Origin: Streptomyces sp. NBC_00433
GTDB lineage: Bacteria; Actinomycetota; Actinomycetes; Streptomycetales; Streptomycetaceae
Direction: 5' to 3'
NCBI GenBank assembly: GCA_036015235.1
Contig: CP107926.1
Location: 3,786,001 to 3,850,000 of the forward strand
Length of the DNA stretch: 64,000 bases
The translations under genes and the position numbers were made by a program. Below, piece by piece: positions 29,419 to 39,102 of this stretch. Below the pieces are notes generated by a model, which worked only from the letters and a program-made list of their open reading frames with translations, made no database searches and was not told the DNA's origin. Each line of letters opens with the position of its first letter. Position 1 is the stretch's first letter.

Positions 29419-29892
29419 GACCGCCCTCCGCAGCTGAACCGCGTCACGTTGTGCCTCCAGGCTGTACGAAGTCTTCACCGTTGGGGCTGACGGCATCGGG
29501 CAGCTGCCCGAATCCTGTGGGACCGCTTGGGCCGCCAACCGCTTCCGCCACACTCAACGACCCTCACCCGAAAGAGTTACGAAGTTTGGTCGCCGCCATC
29601 GGCACTCTACGTGATCACTTGCGTGCGGATCAGTCACGCCGCAGGTCAGAACGGGTGAGCCGGCGGAATTCCGGACCCGGGGGCGGGGCACCGCCGCACG
29701 GCACGGCCCGGCCGATACTGCTGAACGGGTGTTATGCCGGACTTTGCACCCTTTGGCCGCTCTTTTCTGATGCGTGGGCTAATCGTCGCTAGATTGGCGA
29801 TGAGTCATATTTACATCTACTACGACAGTAGATGTACGGTCGGAGACACCGAGGTCGTCTTGGCCGTCACGCACCCGTCGAGGGGATGAGCA
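29419..29892. other. bldM-whiD divergent regulatory region
   Basis: The 474-base region contains no gene. Near whiD the DNA is much more AT-rich than its surroundings (29740-29840). It includes TAGATT at 29790-29795, a possible -10 box without a clear -35 partner, and the palindrome listed separately. Both flanking genes are known developmental regulators, so several controlled promoters are expected here; I could not place them exactly. Confidence 0.6.
29812..29836. promoter_or_regulatory. Perfect 10-bp inverted repeat upstream of whiD
   Basis: TACATCTACT (29812-29821) and AGTAGATGTA (29827-29836) are exact inverted repeats around ACGAC, 57 bases before the whiD start. If transcription starts near 29802 this would be a stem-loop at the 5' end of the mRNA; otherwise it is an operator-like dyad. 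Confidence 0.6.
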
Positions 29893-30195
29893 ATGGCAGA
29901 CTTCTCCCGCCTTCCCGGCCCGAACGCCGATCTCTGGGACTGGCAGCTGGTGGCTGCCTGCCGAGGCGTCGACAGCTCGCTGTTCTTCCACCCCGAGGGC
30001 GAACGCGGCGCGGCACGCAGCGCGCGCGAGGCCGCGGCCAAGGAGGTGTGCATGCGCTGCCCCGTGCGGGCCGAATGCGCCACCCACGCCCTGGCCGTAC
30101 GCGAGCCGTACGGCGTCTGGGGCGGGCTCACCGAGGACGAACGCGAGGAGATGATGGGGCGGTCGAGGCACCGGGAGCTCAGTCCGCAGAACTAG
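29893..30195 (+). CDS. whiD: WhiB-family iron-sulfur regulator WhiD
   Basis: A 100-residue WhiB-like protein that binds a [4Fe-4S] cluster and, as other family members do, acts through region 4 of the principal sigma factor; WhiD is needed for normal spore maturation. All four cluster ligands are present: Cys23, Cys53, Cys56 and Cys62 (VCMRCPVRAEC). The G(V/I)WGG turn (YGVWGGLTEDER) and a basic C-terminus follow. GAGGGG lies upstream of the ATG. Neighbour and length match S. coelicolor WhiD. Confidence 0.95.
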   Translation: MADFSRLPGPNADLWDWQLVAACRGVDSSLFFHPEGERGAARSAREAAAKEVCMRCPVRAECATHALAVREPYGVWGGLTEDEREEMMGRSRHRELSPQN

Positions 30196-30316
30196 CCGCG
30201 CCCGCGGTGGGGCCCACCCCTGCGCGCGGGGCGGCCCGCACATTATTCCGGTGGGTGACCGTCCGCAGAATCGATTCTGCGCAGCGTCATGAAGCCGCCC
30301 GCGAATCCGCACCGCC

Positions 30317-31231
30317 TCATGAACCCCGCCGCAGCGCCGCGCGCGCCAGGCGGGCCAGCATCATGTCCACCGCCGGGACGTGGGCGAGGTCGGGCAGGGT
30401 CAGGGCCACGACCTCGCGCTCGACCGCCGGACGCAAGGTGATCACCGCGACGCCGCGCGAGCGCAGCGACTCCAGCGCAAGGCGCGGCAGGACCGCCACG
30501 CCGAGCCCCGCTCCGACCAGGCCGATCACCGCCGGGTAGTCGTCGGTCGCGAAGTCGATCCGGGGCGTGAAGCCCTCCCGCTCGCACATCTCCACCAGGT
30601 GCCGCCGGCAGCGAGGGCAGCCGGCGATCCAGCGCTCCCCCGCCAGCTCGGCCAGGTCCACCGCCCCCGCGCCGCCCGCCAGCCGGTGCCCCTGCGGCAC
30701 CACGCAGACCAGCCGGTCGGCCAGCAGCGGGCGTACGACCAGGTCCGCCCAGGACTCCTCGGCCGGCGTCGGCAGGTCCGGATAGCGGAAGGCCAGCGTG
30801 ATGTCGCAGTCCCCGGCCCGCAGCATGTCCACGGACCCCGGCGGCTCGGCCTCCACCAGCGAGACCTCCGTGCCCGGGTGCCGCTCGCGCATCTCGGCGA
30901 CCGCGCCGGGCACCAGCGTCGGCGTCCCCGACGGGAAGGACGCCAGCCGTACGCGGCCGGCCCGCAGCCCGGCGATCGCGGCGACCTCCTCCTCGGCGGC
31001 CGTCAGCCCGGCCAGGATCCCGTCGGCATGCCGCACCAGCGCCTCGCCGGCCTGTGTCAGCCGCATCTCGCGCGGCCCGCGCACCAGCAGCGGGGTGCCC
31101 GCCGACGCCTCCAGCGCCTTCATCTGCTGGCTGACCGCCGGCTGCGTACAGCCCAGCGCGCGGGCCGCGGCGGAGAACGAGCCGCCCCGCGCCACCGCCC
31201 GCAGCACTCTCAGGTGCCGTGCCTCGATCAC
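30317..31231 (-). CDS. LysR-family transcriptional regulator
   Basis: LysR-type regulator of 304 residues. It has an N-terminal winged helix-turn-helix (FSAAARALGCTQPAVSQQMKALE, about residues 18-40) and a periplasmic-binding-like effector domain with ELAGERWIAGCPRC. It is divergent from the aminotransferase gene, the usual arrangement for a LysR regulator and its target. A T-N11-A palindrome lies 11 bases before its GTG start, so it probably controls both genes. Confidence 0.9.
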   Translation of the reverse strand: MIEARHLRVLRAVARGGSFSAAARALGCTQPAVSQQMKALEASAGTPLLVRGPREMRLTQAGEALVRHADGILAGLTAAEEEVAAIAGLRAGRVRLASFPSGTPTLVPGAVAEMRERHPGTEVSLVEAEPPGSVDMLRAGDCDITLAFRYPDLPTPAEESWADLVVRPLLADRLVCVVPQGHRLAGGAGAVDLAELAGERWIAGCPRCRRHLVEMCEREGFTPRIDFATDDYPAVIGLVGAGLGVAVLPRLALESLRSRGVAVITLRPAVEREVVALTLPDLAHVPAVDMMLARLARAALRRGS

Positions 31232-31241
31232 GGCTCCACCA

Positions 31242-31254
31242 TAAGCATTGCTTA
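31242..31254. promoter_or_regulatory. LysR-type operator (T-N11-A palindrome)
   Basis: TAAGCATTGCTTA is a perfect dyad of two 6-bp arms with one central base, and fits the T-N11-A core exactly. It lies in the 83-base gap between the divergent LysR and aminotransferase genes. Confidence 0.75.
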
Positions 31255-31314
31255 GGCATGACCCCCATAAATCGGCGATGGACTTTGCCCCTCCCCCGGT
31301 CCACGCTGAAATTC

Positions 31315-32400
31315 ATGAGCGCCCACGCACCAGCCGCCCTCGCCACCGCCTTCAGCGGTCTGGCGGCCGCCGAATACCCCGACGTCCCGCCCGGCCGGCT
31401 CAACGCGGCCACCCACGCGCCCGCCCCGGCCCGTACGATCGCCGCCCTGCGCCGCGCCCTGGACGCGTGGGCCGCCGGGCGGCCCGACACCGACGGCTAC
31501 GAGACCGCCGTCGCCGAGGCCCGCGCCTCCTTCGCCCGCCTCACCGGGGCACCGACCTCCCAGGTCGCCCTGGCGGGCACCGTCGCCGGCGCCGTCGGCC
31601 TCATCGCGGCCGCGCTCCCGGCGGGCGCCGAAGTCATCGCCTACCAGGAGGACTTCAGCTCCCTGGTCCACCCCTTCGCCGCCCGGCCCGACCTGCGGCT
31701 GCGGCTCGTCCCGCTCCAGGACATCGCCGACGCGGTGCGGCCGGGCACCGCGCTGGTCGCCGTCAGCGCCGCGCAGTCCGCCGACGGGCGGATCGCGGAC
31801 CTCCCGGCGATCCGCGCCGCGGCCGCCGCGCACGGCGCGCGCACCCTGGTGGACGCCACCCAGGCCATCGGCTGGCTGCCGCTGGACGCCACGGACCACG
31901 ACTACGTCGTCTGCCACGGCTACAAGTGGCTCGTCTCACCACACGGGGCGTGCTTCCTCACCGTCCGCGCCGGCGCGGAGTCCTCCCTGTCGCCCGCCTT
32001 CACCGGCTGGTACGGGGGCGACGACCCGTGGGGTTCCTGCTACGGCCCCATCGCCGATCTCGCGCCCGGCGCCAGGCGCTTCGACGCGCGCCCCGCCTAC
32101 CTGGCCTACGTGGGAGCCGCGGCGTCGCTGTCGCTCATCGAGGAGCTGGGCGTGGACGCGATCCACGCGCACGACACCGCCCTCGCGGACCGGCTCCGCT
32201 CGGGCTTCACCGCGCTCGGCTACTCCCCCGTCGCCGGCGACTCCGCGATCGTCGCGATCCCGGGTGTCCCCGCCGCCGTCGAGCACCGCCTGCGCGAGGC
32301 CGGCCTCGCCTTCGCCTCCCGCGCCGGAAACCTGCGCTTCGCCCCGCACTTCTACAACACACCGGCGGACGTGGACCTCGCCCTCTCGCTGGCGGCCTGA
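31315..32400 (+). CDS. PLP-dependent aminotransferase class V
   Basis: Class V aminotransferase / cysteine desulfurase-fold enzyme of 361 residues. The PLP-binding lysine lies in CHGYKWLVSPHG and the cofactor aspartate in LVDATQAIGWLPLD. There is no desulfurase cysteine loop, so an aminotransferase, lyase or kynureninase-like reaction is more likely; the substrate is unknown. The start ATG 31315 begins MSAHAPAALATAFS. The divergent LysR gene and intervening operator suggest induction by a small molecule, probably the substrate. Confidence 0.85.
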   Translation: MSAHAPAALATAFSGLAAAEYPDVPPGRLNAATHAPAPARTIAALRRALDAWAAGRPDTDGYETAVAEARASFARLTGAPTSQVALAGTVAGAVGLIAAALPAGAEVIAYQEDFSSLVHPFAARPDLRLRLVPLQDIADAVRPGTALVAVSAAQSADGRIADLPAIRAAAAAHGARTLVDATQAIGWLPLDATDHDYVVCHGYKWLVSPHGACFLTVRAGAESSLSPAFTGWYGGDDPWGSCYGPIADLAPGARRFDARPAYLAYVGAAASLSLIEELGVDAIHAHDTALADRLRSGFTALGYSPVAGDSAIVAIPGVPAAVEHRLREAGLAFASRAGNLRFAPHFYNTPADVDLALSLAA

Positions 32401-32410
32401 GGCCCGCCCC

Positions 32411-33397
32411 TCACGCGCCGACGCGCTCGCGCCAGGCCAGGAAGGGGACGACCGGGGACTGGCCGTTCAGGTACTGCCAGGGGGTCGTCGTGACGCGGTT
32501 GCCCACCGAGCGGAACATGACGCGGGCGGCGGCCTCCTCGCCGGCGAGGGCGAAGGCCATCGCGAAGGTGTTGACGCCGACCGCCCAGTCCCGTTCGCGG
32601 ACGTAGGCCGGGTGGTGCACCGACAGGGCCGCCGCCGCGTGCAGCTCGCGGACCACAGCGGGGTCGTGGAGGACGCGGGAGTCCGGGTCGCCGCTGGCGT
32701 CCGCCCACATCTCCAGGTGCGCCATGGCGACGAGTTGGCCGAGCCCCGAGCCGTCGGGCGCTGTGCGGGCGGCCTCGCGGGCGAAGGCGAACATCCGCTC
32801 GTGCGAGCCGCCCCACTTCTTGCTCACCTGCTGGAGGTGCTGGGAATGCGCGGCCACATGGCCGGGCGCCCGGCGGCAGGTCGCCGCGAAGCGGCTCTCG
32901 GCGGCGTCGAGGTCGACCTGCATGCCGCGCCCGCAGGCCTGGAGGAAATACCAGGGCGCCGCCCAGTCCGGCTCGCGCTCGGCCACGTCGAGCAGCCGCT
33001 CCTCCGCGATCACCAGCCGCTCCTGGAAGAGCTTCCACTGCGCCTCGGGGACGCTGCTCGCGCTGTAGCCCCCGCGGGCCTGCCAAGCCCAGCCCACGTG
33101 CCGGGCGCCGGAGACCAGCAGCGCGAGGGTGTCGTCCGGCCGGCCCGCGAGCACGTCGGCGGTCCACCGCTCGACCCCGGCGGTGTCCATGATCCCCGCG
33201 ACCAGGAAGGTCAGGTCCTCATGCCCTCGCGCCGCGGCCAGCGTGGCGCGCACGGGGGGCCACTGCTCCGCCCCGCCGTCCTTGGCCGCGGCCTGCATCC
33301 GCGCGAGCCGCGGGTCGCCGAACGACCGGTCGATGACCGGTACTCTGCGCCCCCTGAGCTTGCCGAGGAGGGTGCCTGCCTCGCCCCACGGCGTCAC
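32411..33397 (-). CDS. Conserved hypothetical helical-repeat protein
   Basis: A 328-residue cytoplasmic protein rich in Ala, Trp and Arg helices (SARHVGWAWQARG, EREPDWAAPWYFLQACGRGMQVD, NRVTTTPWQYLNG), with a pattern like tetratricopeptide-type repeats but no clear consensus. No catalytic motif is seen. The GTG start is set by GGGAGA six bases upstream. Convergent with the aminotransferase gene, with only 10 bases between the stops. Function unknown. Confidence 0.75.
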   Translation of the reverse strand: MTPWGEAGTLLGKLRGRRVPVIDRSFGDPRLARMQAAAKDGGAEQWPPVRATLAAARGHEDLTFLVAGIMDTAGVERWTADVLAGRPDDTLALLVSGARHVGWAWQARGGYSASSVPEAQWKLFQERLVIAEERLLDVAEREPDWAAPWYFLQACGRGMQVDLDAAESRFAATCRRAPGHVAAHSQHLQQVSKKWGGSHERMFAFAREAARTAPDGSGLGQLVAMAHLEMWADASGDPDSRVLHDPAVVRELHAAAALSVHHPAYVRERDWAVGVNTFAMAFALAGEEAAARVMFRSVGNRVTTTPWQYLNGQSPVVPFLAWRERVGA

Positions 33398-33527
33398 GGG
33401 CGTCTCCCGACGTGGTCGGTCCCGTTCGGCTTCCGCATGCCGCCCCCTCCTGAGTGCTGTGGGGGAATGGATATCACGGCGCGGAAAAGCGGTTGGGCAC
33501 GGCGGGGGCGGGTGGTGGAATGCCCGG

Positions 33528-34331
33528 ATGAACTCTGCTGAAACCCTCGCCCTGTTCGACGACCAGCTGCGGCGCAACGCGCCGCCGGAGTCGCCGACGA
33601 CCCGGATCGACAGCGACGCCGGTGTCGTACGGCAGGTGGGGGCCGGCGTCCACGAGTGGTGCGGGGTGCTGTGGTCCGATCTGGACGAGGGCACCGCCGA
33701 CGCGGCCGTCGCGGCCCAGCTGGAGTGGCTGCGCGGCCCGGAGGCGGCCGGGCGCGAGTTCGAGTGGAAGACGTACTCCCACGACCGGCCGGCGGACCTC
33801 GGGGAGCGGCTGCGGGCGGCGGGCTTCGAGCCGGAGGACCCCGAGACGCTGATGGTCGCCGAGATCGACGAGGTCGCCGCGCTGACGCGGGGCGCGGAGC
33901 TGCCGGCGGGGGTGCGGTTGGAGCCGGTGGTGGACGCCGCCGGGGTGCACCTGGCCGCGGACGTGCACGAGCAGGCGTTCGGTACGAGCGCGGAGCGGCT
34001 GCGGGTGCGGATGCTCGACCAGGTCAGGGACCGTGCGGACACCGTGAGCATCGTGCTGGCGATGGCCGGCGACGTACCGGTGTGCGCGGCGCGGATGGAG
34101 CTCGTGCCGGGGACGGCCTTCGCGGGCCTGTGGGGCGGCGGCACCGTCGAGGAGTGGCGCGGAAAGGGGATCTACCGCGCGCTGGTCGCGCACCGGGCGC
34201 GTATCGCCGCGGCACACGGGTATCGCTATCTCCAGGTCGACGCCTCGGACGACAGCCGCCCGATCCTGCAACGCCTCGGCTTCGCCGCGCTGAGCGTGAC
34301 GACGCCGTATCTGATCACGGCACCGGCCTAG
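33528..34331 (+). CDS. GNAT-family N-acetyltransferase
   Basis: Acetyl-CoA-dependent acyltransferase of 267 residues. The C-terminal GNAT core shows VCAARMELVPGTAFAGLWGGGTVEEWRGKGIYRALVAHRARIAAAHG, with the acetyl-CoA loop WRGKGIYRALV, then LQVDASDDSRPILQRLGF. The N-terminal half (residues 1-120) looks like a degenerate second GNAT half. Acceptor unknown. It stands first in a three-gene run (GNAT, MOSC, SDR) with short gaps, probably an operon. Confidence 0.87.
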   Translation: MNSAETLALFDDQLRRNAPPESPTTRIDSDAGVVRQVGAGVHEWCGVLWSDLDEGTADAAVAAQLEWLRGPEAAGREFEWKTYSHDRPADLGERLRAAGFEPEDPETLMVAEIDEVAALTRGAELPAGVRLEPVVDAAGVHLAADVHEQAFGTSAERLRVRMLDQVRDRADTVSIVLAMAGDVPVCAARMELVPGTAFAGLWGGGTVEEWRGKGIYRALVAHRARIAAAHGYRYLQVDASDDSRPILQRLGFAALSVTTPYLITAPA

Positions 34332-34343
34332 ACAGGAGCACCG

Positions 34344-35006
34344 ATGCGGCTGCTGAGCGTGAACGTCGGCCGTCCCATGCCCAACCCGTGGAAGGGGCTG
34401 GCGGCGACGGGCATCGACAAGTGGCCGGCCCAGGGCCCGGTCGCGGTGGCGGCGCCCGGCCCCAAGGGCACCGGGGCGGTGGGGCTGGCCGGCGACCGGG
34501 TCTACGACGTCAAGCACCACGGCGGCGACGACCAGGCCGTCTACGCCTACGCCCGGGAGGACCTGGACCGCTGGGAGAAGGAGCTGGGCCGCAGCCTGGC
34601 CAGCGGCTGCTTCGGCGAGAACCTGACGACCGCGGACTACGACGTCAATGCCGCGGTGATCGGCGAGCGGTGGCGGGTGGGTGCGGCCGGGCCGCTGCTG
34701 GAGGTCTCCTGCCCGCGCATACCGTGCGCCACCTTCGCCGGGTGGCTGGAGGAGCGCGGCTGGATCGAGCGCTTCACCGCCCGCGCCCTGCCCGGCCCGT
34801 ATCTGCGGGTCATCGAGCCCGGCGAGCTGGCCGCGGGCGACACGGTGGAGGTCGTCGACCGCCCGGCGCACGGCGTGACCGTCGAGCTGGCCTTCCGCGC
34901 GCTGACCACGGAGCCCGAACTGCTCCCCGAGCTGCTGGTCGCGGACGCGCTGCCCGCGGAGGACCTGCGGCGGGTCAGGGAGCGGCTCGCACGCACCCGG
35001 CCCTGA
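34344..35006 (+). CDS. MOSC-domain protein (YiiM-like)
   Basis: A 220-residue MOSC domain protein, a family that handles sulfur or molybdenum cofactor-linked reductions such as of N-hydroxylated compounds. Visible family features: VGLAGDRVYDVKHHGGDDQAVYAYAREDL, FGENLTT, and the conserved cysteine in SCPRIPCATFAGWL. It starts 12 bases after the GNAT stop, so co-transcription is likely. Partner proteins are not encoded nearby. Confidence 0.88.
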   Translation: MRLLSVNVGRPMPNPWKGLAATGIDKWPAQGPVAVAAPGPKGTGAVGLAGDRVYDVKHHGGDDQAVYAYAREDLDRWEKELGRSLASGCFGENLTTADYDVNAAVIGERWRVGAAGPLLEVSCPRIPCATFAGWLEERGWIERFTARALPGPYLRVIEPGELAAGDTVEVVDRPAHGVTVELAFRALTTEPELLPELLVADALPAEDLRRVRERLARTRP

Positions 35007-35032
35007 CCCGCGGGTACGCATACGCTGCCCGC

Positions 35033-35812
35033 ATGACGACTTCCCTCATCACGGGTGCGACGGCGGGTATCGGCGCGGCCTTCGCGCGGCGGCTGGCGGG
35101 CGACAAGCACGACCTGGTGCTCGTCGCCCGGGACGGCGTACGGCTCGGCGACAGCGCCGCCGAGCTGCGCGAGCGCTACGGCGTCGGGGTCGAGGTGCTG
35201 CAGGCCGACCTCGCGACCGACGGCGGCATCTCCGCGGTCGAGTCCCGGCTGCGGGACACCGGCCTGCCCGCGGTCGACGTCCTGGTCAACAACGCGGGCT
35301 TCGGCAACCGGGGCCGCTTCCTCGACGCGCCGATGTCCGACGAGCTGCGCATGCTCACCCTGCACTGCGAGGCGGTGCTGCGGCTCACCGCCGCCGCGGC
35401 CGAGGGCATGCGGGACCGCGGCCGCGGCTCGGTGATCAACGTCGCCTCGGTCGCGGCGTTCATGCCTCGCGGCACGTACGCGGCGAGCAAGGCGTGGGTC
35501 GTCCGCTTCACCGAGGGCGCCGCCCTCGACCTGCGCGGGTCCGGCATCCGCTTCCTCGCCCTGTGCCCCGGCTTCGTCCGCACCGAATTCCACGAGCGGG
35601 CGGGCATGAACGCGGAACGCCTTCCAGGCTGGGCTTGGCTCGACGCGGACAAGGTCGTGTCCGCGGCTCTCCGCGACCTTGCCAGGGGGCGGGTCGTCAG
35701 CGTGCCCGACGCCCGGTACAAGACGGCCGTCGGGTTTGCCCGGCACGTCCCGTCCCGGCTCTTCGGGGCCATTTCCGCCGGCGCGGGGCGCAAGTACGAC
35801 CCGAAGCCTTGA
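35033..35812 (+). CDS. Short-chain dehydrogenase/reductase
   Basis: Classical SDR of 259 residues: NAD(P)-binding TGATAGIGAAFARRL near residue 8, NNAGFG, catalytic Ser in VINVASVAAFM, and the YxxxK pair in YAASKAWV. The C-terminal FGAISAGAGRKYDPKP is typical of the DltE/oxidoreductase-like subgroup. Substrate unknown. It follows the MOSC gene by 26 bases and ends the probable operon. Confidence 0.9.
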   Translation: MTTSLITGATAGIGAAFARRLAGDKHDLVLVARDGVRLGDSAAELRERYGVGVEVLQADLATDGGISAVESRLRDTGLPAVDVLVNNAGFGNRGRFLDAPMSDELRMLTLHCEAVLRLTAAAAEGMRDRGRGSVINVASVAAFMPRGTYAASKAWVVRFTEGAALDLRGSGIRFLALCPGFVRTEFHERAGMNAERLPGWAWLDADKVVSAALRDLARGRVVSVPDARYKTAVGFARHVPSRLFGAISAGAGRKYDPKP

Positions 35813-35958
35813 CCTTGCCGGTGGCTCATAGGGGGGTGCCACTTGCGGTGGCTTCGCGCCTGCGGCCCGGTGGGGGCTTGGCGCTCCGTTCTCCCCCGGA
35901 GCTTCGCCTGGGGGTACCCCCACGCGCCCCTTTGGGCTTGCCCTCTGGGGAAAAGGGG
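35813..35958. repeat. Mosaic intergenic repeats, region 3
   Basis: Between convergent genes lie the block GCGCCTGCGGCCCGGTGGG (35857-35875) and the hairpin module CCCCCGGAGCTTCGCCTGGG followed by GGGGTACCCCCACGCGCCCC (35893-35932). Both blocks recur in regions 6 and 7. Confidence 0.8.
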
Positions 35959-36771
35959 TCAGGGTTTGCGGGCTACGCCTGCCCAGTAGTAGGCGGAGCG
36001 TTCGTCTTCGGTGAGGGGGGATTCGGGGTGCCAGGCCATGACGGGGACGAGGCCCGGGGGGATCAGGTCCCAGTCGCCGAAGAAGCGCAGGACGTCGGAG
36101 CGGTCGCGGGGGACGAGGGTCATGTGGCCCTCTTCCGCGGCGCGGGCGACGGACGCCATGGCCTCGGGGTCGAAGTCCTGGGTGGGGTGGCTGATGGCCA
36201 CATGGCTGCCGGAGGGCAGCGCGTCGAGGAAGGCGGCGACCGCGCCCCAGGGGTCCTGCTCGTCGCGGACGAGCATCAGGATCGCGACGAGCAGCAGCCC
36301 GACCGGCCGGCCGAGGTCGAGGGTCTCCCGCAGCAGGGGTGAGGCCAGGATCTCGCCCGGCTTGCGCAGATCCGCTTCGAGGTAGACCGTGCGGCCGGCG
36401 CCGGGCTTGTCGTTGAGGACGTCGTGGGCGTGCGCCTGCACGATGGGGTCGTTGTCGACGCACACCACCCGGCTCTCGGGGGCGACGATGCCGGCCACCG
36501 ACGCGGTGTCGCCGTCCGCGGGGATACCCGTGCCGATGTCGAGGAACTGCCGGATGCCGGCCTCCCCCGCCATGTACCGCACCGCGCGGCCGAGGAATCT
36601 GCGGTTCTCCATGGCCATCGCCTTGATGCCGGGTATGGCCTGCTCGATGGCCAGCCCCATCGCGCGGTCGGCGGCGAAGTTGTTGCTGCCGCCGAGCCAG
36701 TAGTCGTACATCCGCGCCGAGTGCGGAAGGCTCGTGTCGATGAGGGGCCCGCCGGTCTGATCGTTCGTCAT
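35959..36771 (-). CDS. SAM-dependent methyltransferase of the PF04672 type
   Basis: A 270-residue protein of an actinomycete-specific SAM methyltransferase family. It has the family start IDTSLPHSARMYDYWLGGSNNFAADR, the SAM-binding LDIGTGIPADGDTAS and VVCVDNDPIV, and LLVAILMLVRDEQDPW. Members are numerous in Streptomyces and their substrates are mostly unknown. ATG 36771 was chosen; ATG 36780 would add three residues. Confidence 0.87.
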   Translation of the reverse strand: MTNDQTGGPLIDTSLPHSARMYDYWLGGSNNFAADRAMGLAIEQAIPGIKAMAMENRRFLGRAVRYMAGEAGIRQFLDIGTGIPADGDTASVAGIVAPESRVVCVDNDPIVQAHAHDVLNDKPGAGRTVYLEADLRKPGEILASPLLRETLDLGRPVGLLLVAILMLVRDEQDPWGAVAAFLDALPSGSHVAISHPTQDFDPEAMASVARAAEEGHMTLVPRDRSDVLRFFGDWDLIPPGLVPVMAWHPESPLTEDERSAYYWAGVARKP

Positions 36772-36811
36772 GCGGCCCAATCTGCCGCATGGCGGGCCGC
36801 ACGGAAAGGGC

Positions 36812-36846
36812 GGCGCCCGCCGCCCCTGAGAGGGGTGGCGGGCGCC
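36812..36846. terminator. Terminator hairpin after groEL
   Basis: Arms 36812-36827 and 36831-36846 pair over 16 bp with one G-T wobble and a 3-base loop, 18 bases past the groEL stop codon. GC-rich without a T tract. Confidence 0.8.
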
Positions 36847-36863
36847 GGCCGGAAAAGGCGGGG

Positions 36864-38495
<1,632 letters not shown>

Positions 38496-38546
38496 CTACC
38501 TCGTCTACTCGTCTAATCACGTCGTCACGGACGGTAAGGACGGCGA

Positions 38547-38594
38547 AAAAACCGCCCCGGGACCCGGCCTCAAGGACAGGGACTCCCGGGGCGG
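38547..38594 (-). terminator. Intrinsic terminator between groES and groEL
   Basis: On the minus strand an 11-bp stem (TCCCGGGGCGG pairing with CCGCCCCGGGA, arms at 38584-38594 and 38552-38562) is followed at once by six T residues (38546-38551 read in reverse). This is a complete Rho-independent terminator form, rare in such GC-rich DNA, and lies 25 bases after the groES stop. It should let part of the transcripts stop after groES. Confidence 0.8.
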
Positions 38595-38618
38595 GATCAC
38601 GGCTGTGCAGCCGGGGAA

Positions 38619-38927
38619 TTACTTCTCGATGATCGCGAGAACGTCGCGGGCCGAGAGGACGAGGTACTCCTCGCCGTTGTACTTCACCTCGGTGCCGCCG
38701 TACTTGCTGTACAGCACGACGTCGCCCACGGCGACGTCGAGCGGCAGGCGGTTGCCGTCCTCGAAGCGGCCCGGACCCACGGCCAGGACGACGCCCTCCT
38801 GGGGCTTCTCCTTCGCCGTGTCCGGAATGACCAGGCCCGAGGCCGTGGTCTGCTCGGCGTCGAGCGGCTGGACCACGATGCGGTCCTCAAGCGGCTTGAT
38901 GGCAACCTTGGTGCTGGCGGTCGTCAC
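38619..38927 (-). CDS. groES: Co-chaperonin GroES
   Basis: The 10-kDa GroEL lid subunit, 102 residues. It has the N-terminal [23 protein letters not shown] with the mobile loop, and the C-terminal [34 protein letters not shown]. The GTG start is fixed by GGGAGG seven bases upstream. First gene of the groES-groEL operon, behind a consensus promoter flanked by two CIRCE operators. Confidence 0.97.
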   Translation of the reverse strand: MTTASTKVAIKPLEDRIVVQPLDAEQTTASGLVIPDTAKEKPQEGVVLAVGPGRFEDGNRLPLDVAVGDVVLYSKYGGTEVKYNGEEYLVLSARDVLAIIEK

Positions 38928-39030
38928 GATCCGACCTCCCCCTTCAAAGGGCTCACGGGAGTGTCTGTCTGGGTCGGCGACCTGGTAGGCCCGTCGTCGC
39001 GGGTGCCGGACCTGCCCGTCGCTGTTGTTC

Positions 39031-39055
39031 TGGCACTCAGCGGGGCCGAGTGCCA
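39031..39055. promoter_or_regulatory. CIRCE element 1 (HrcA operator) upstream of groES
   Basis: TGGCACTC-N9-GAGTGCCA, exactly 9 bases between the arms, downstream of the groES -10 box. Established knowledge: HrcA binds CIRCE and represses groE until heat shock. Confidence 0.93.
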
Positions 39056-39061
39056 AAAGCG

Positions 39062-39090
39062 AGACTAGGACGCCTTTAGCACTCGGTCAA
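39062..39090 (-). promoter_or_regulatory. groES-groEL promoter
   Basis: On the minus strand TTGACC (39085-39090) and TAGTCT (39062-39067) are 17 bases apart, a near-consensus vegetative promoter. The -35 box lies within the spacer of the distal CIRCE, and the proximal CIRCE covers the expected start of transcription. Confidence 0.85.
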
Positions 39091-39102
39091 GCGGAGTGCC
39101 AG
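39076..39102. promoter_or_regulatory. CIRCE element 2 (HrcA operator) upstream of groES
   Basis: TTAGCACTC-N9-GAGTGCCAG with the canonical 9-base spacer. It embraces the -35 box of the groES promoter. Confidence 0.93.
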
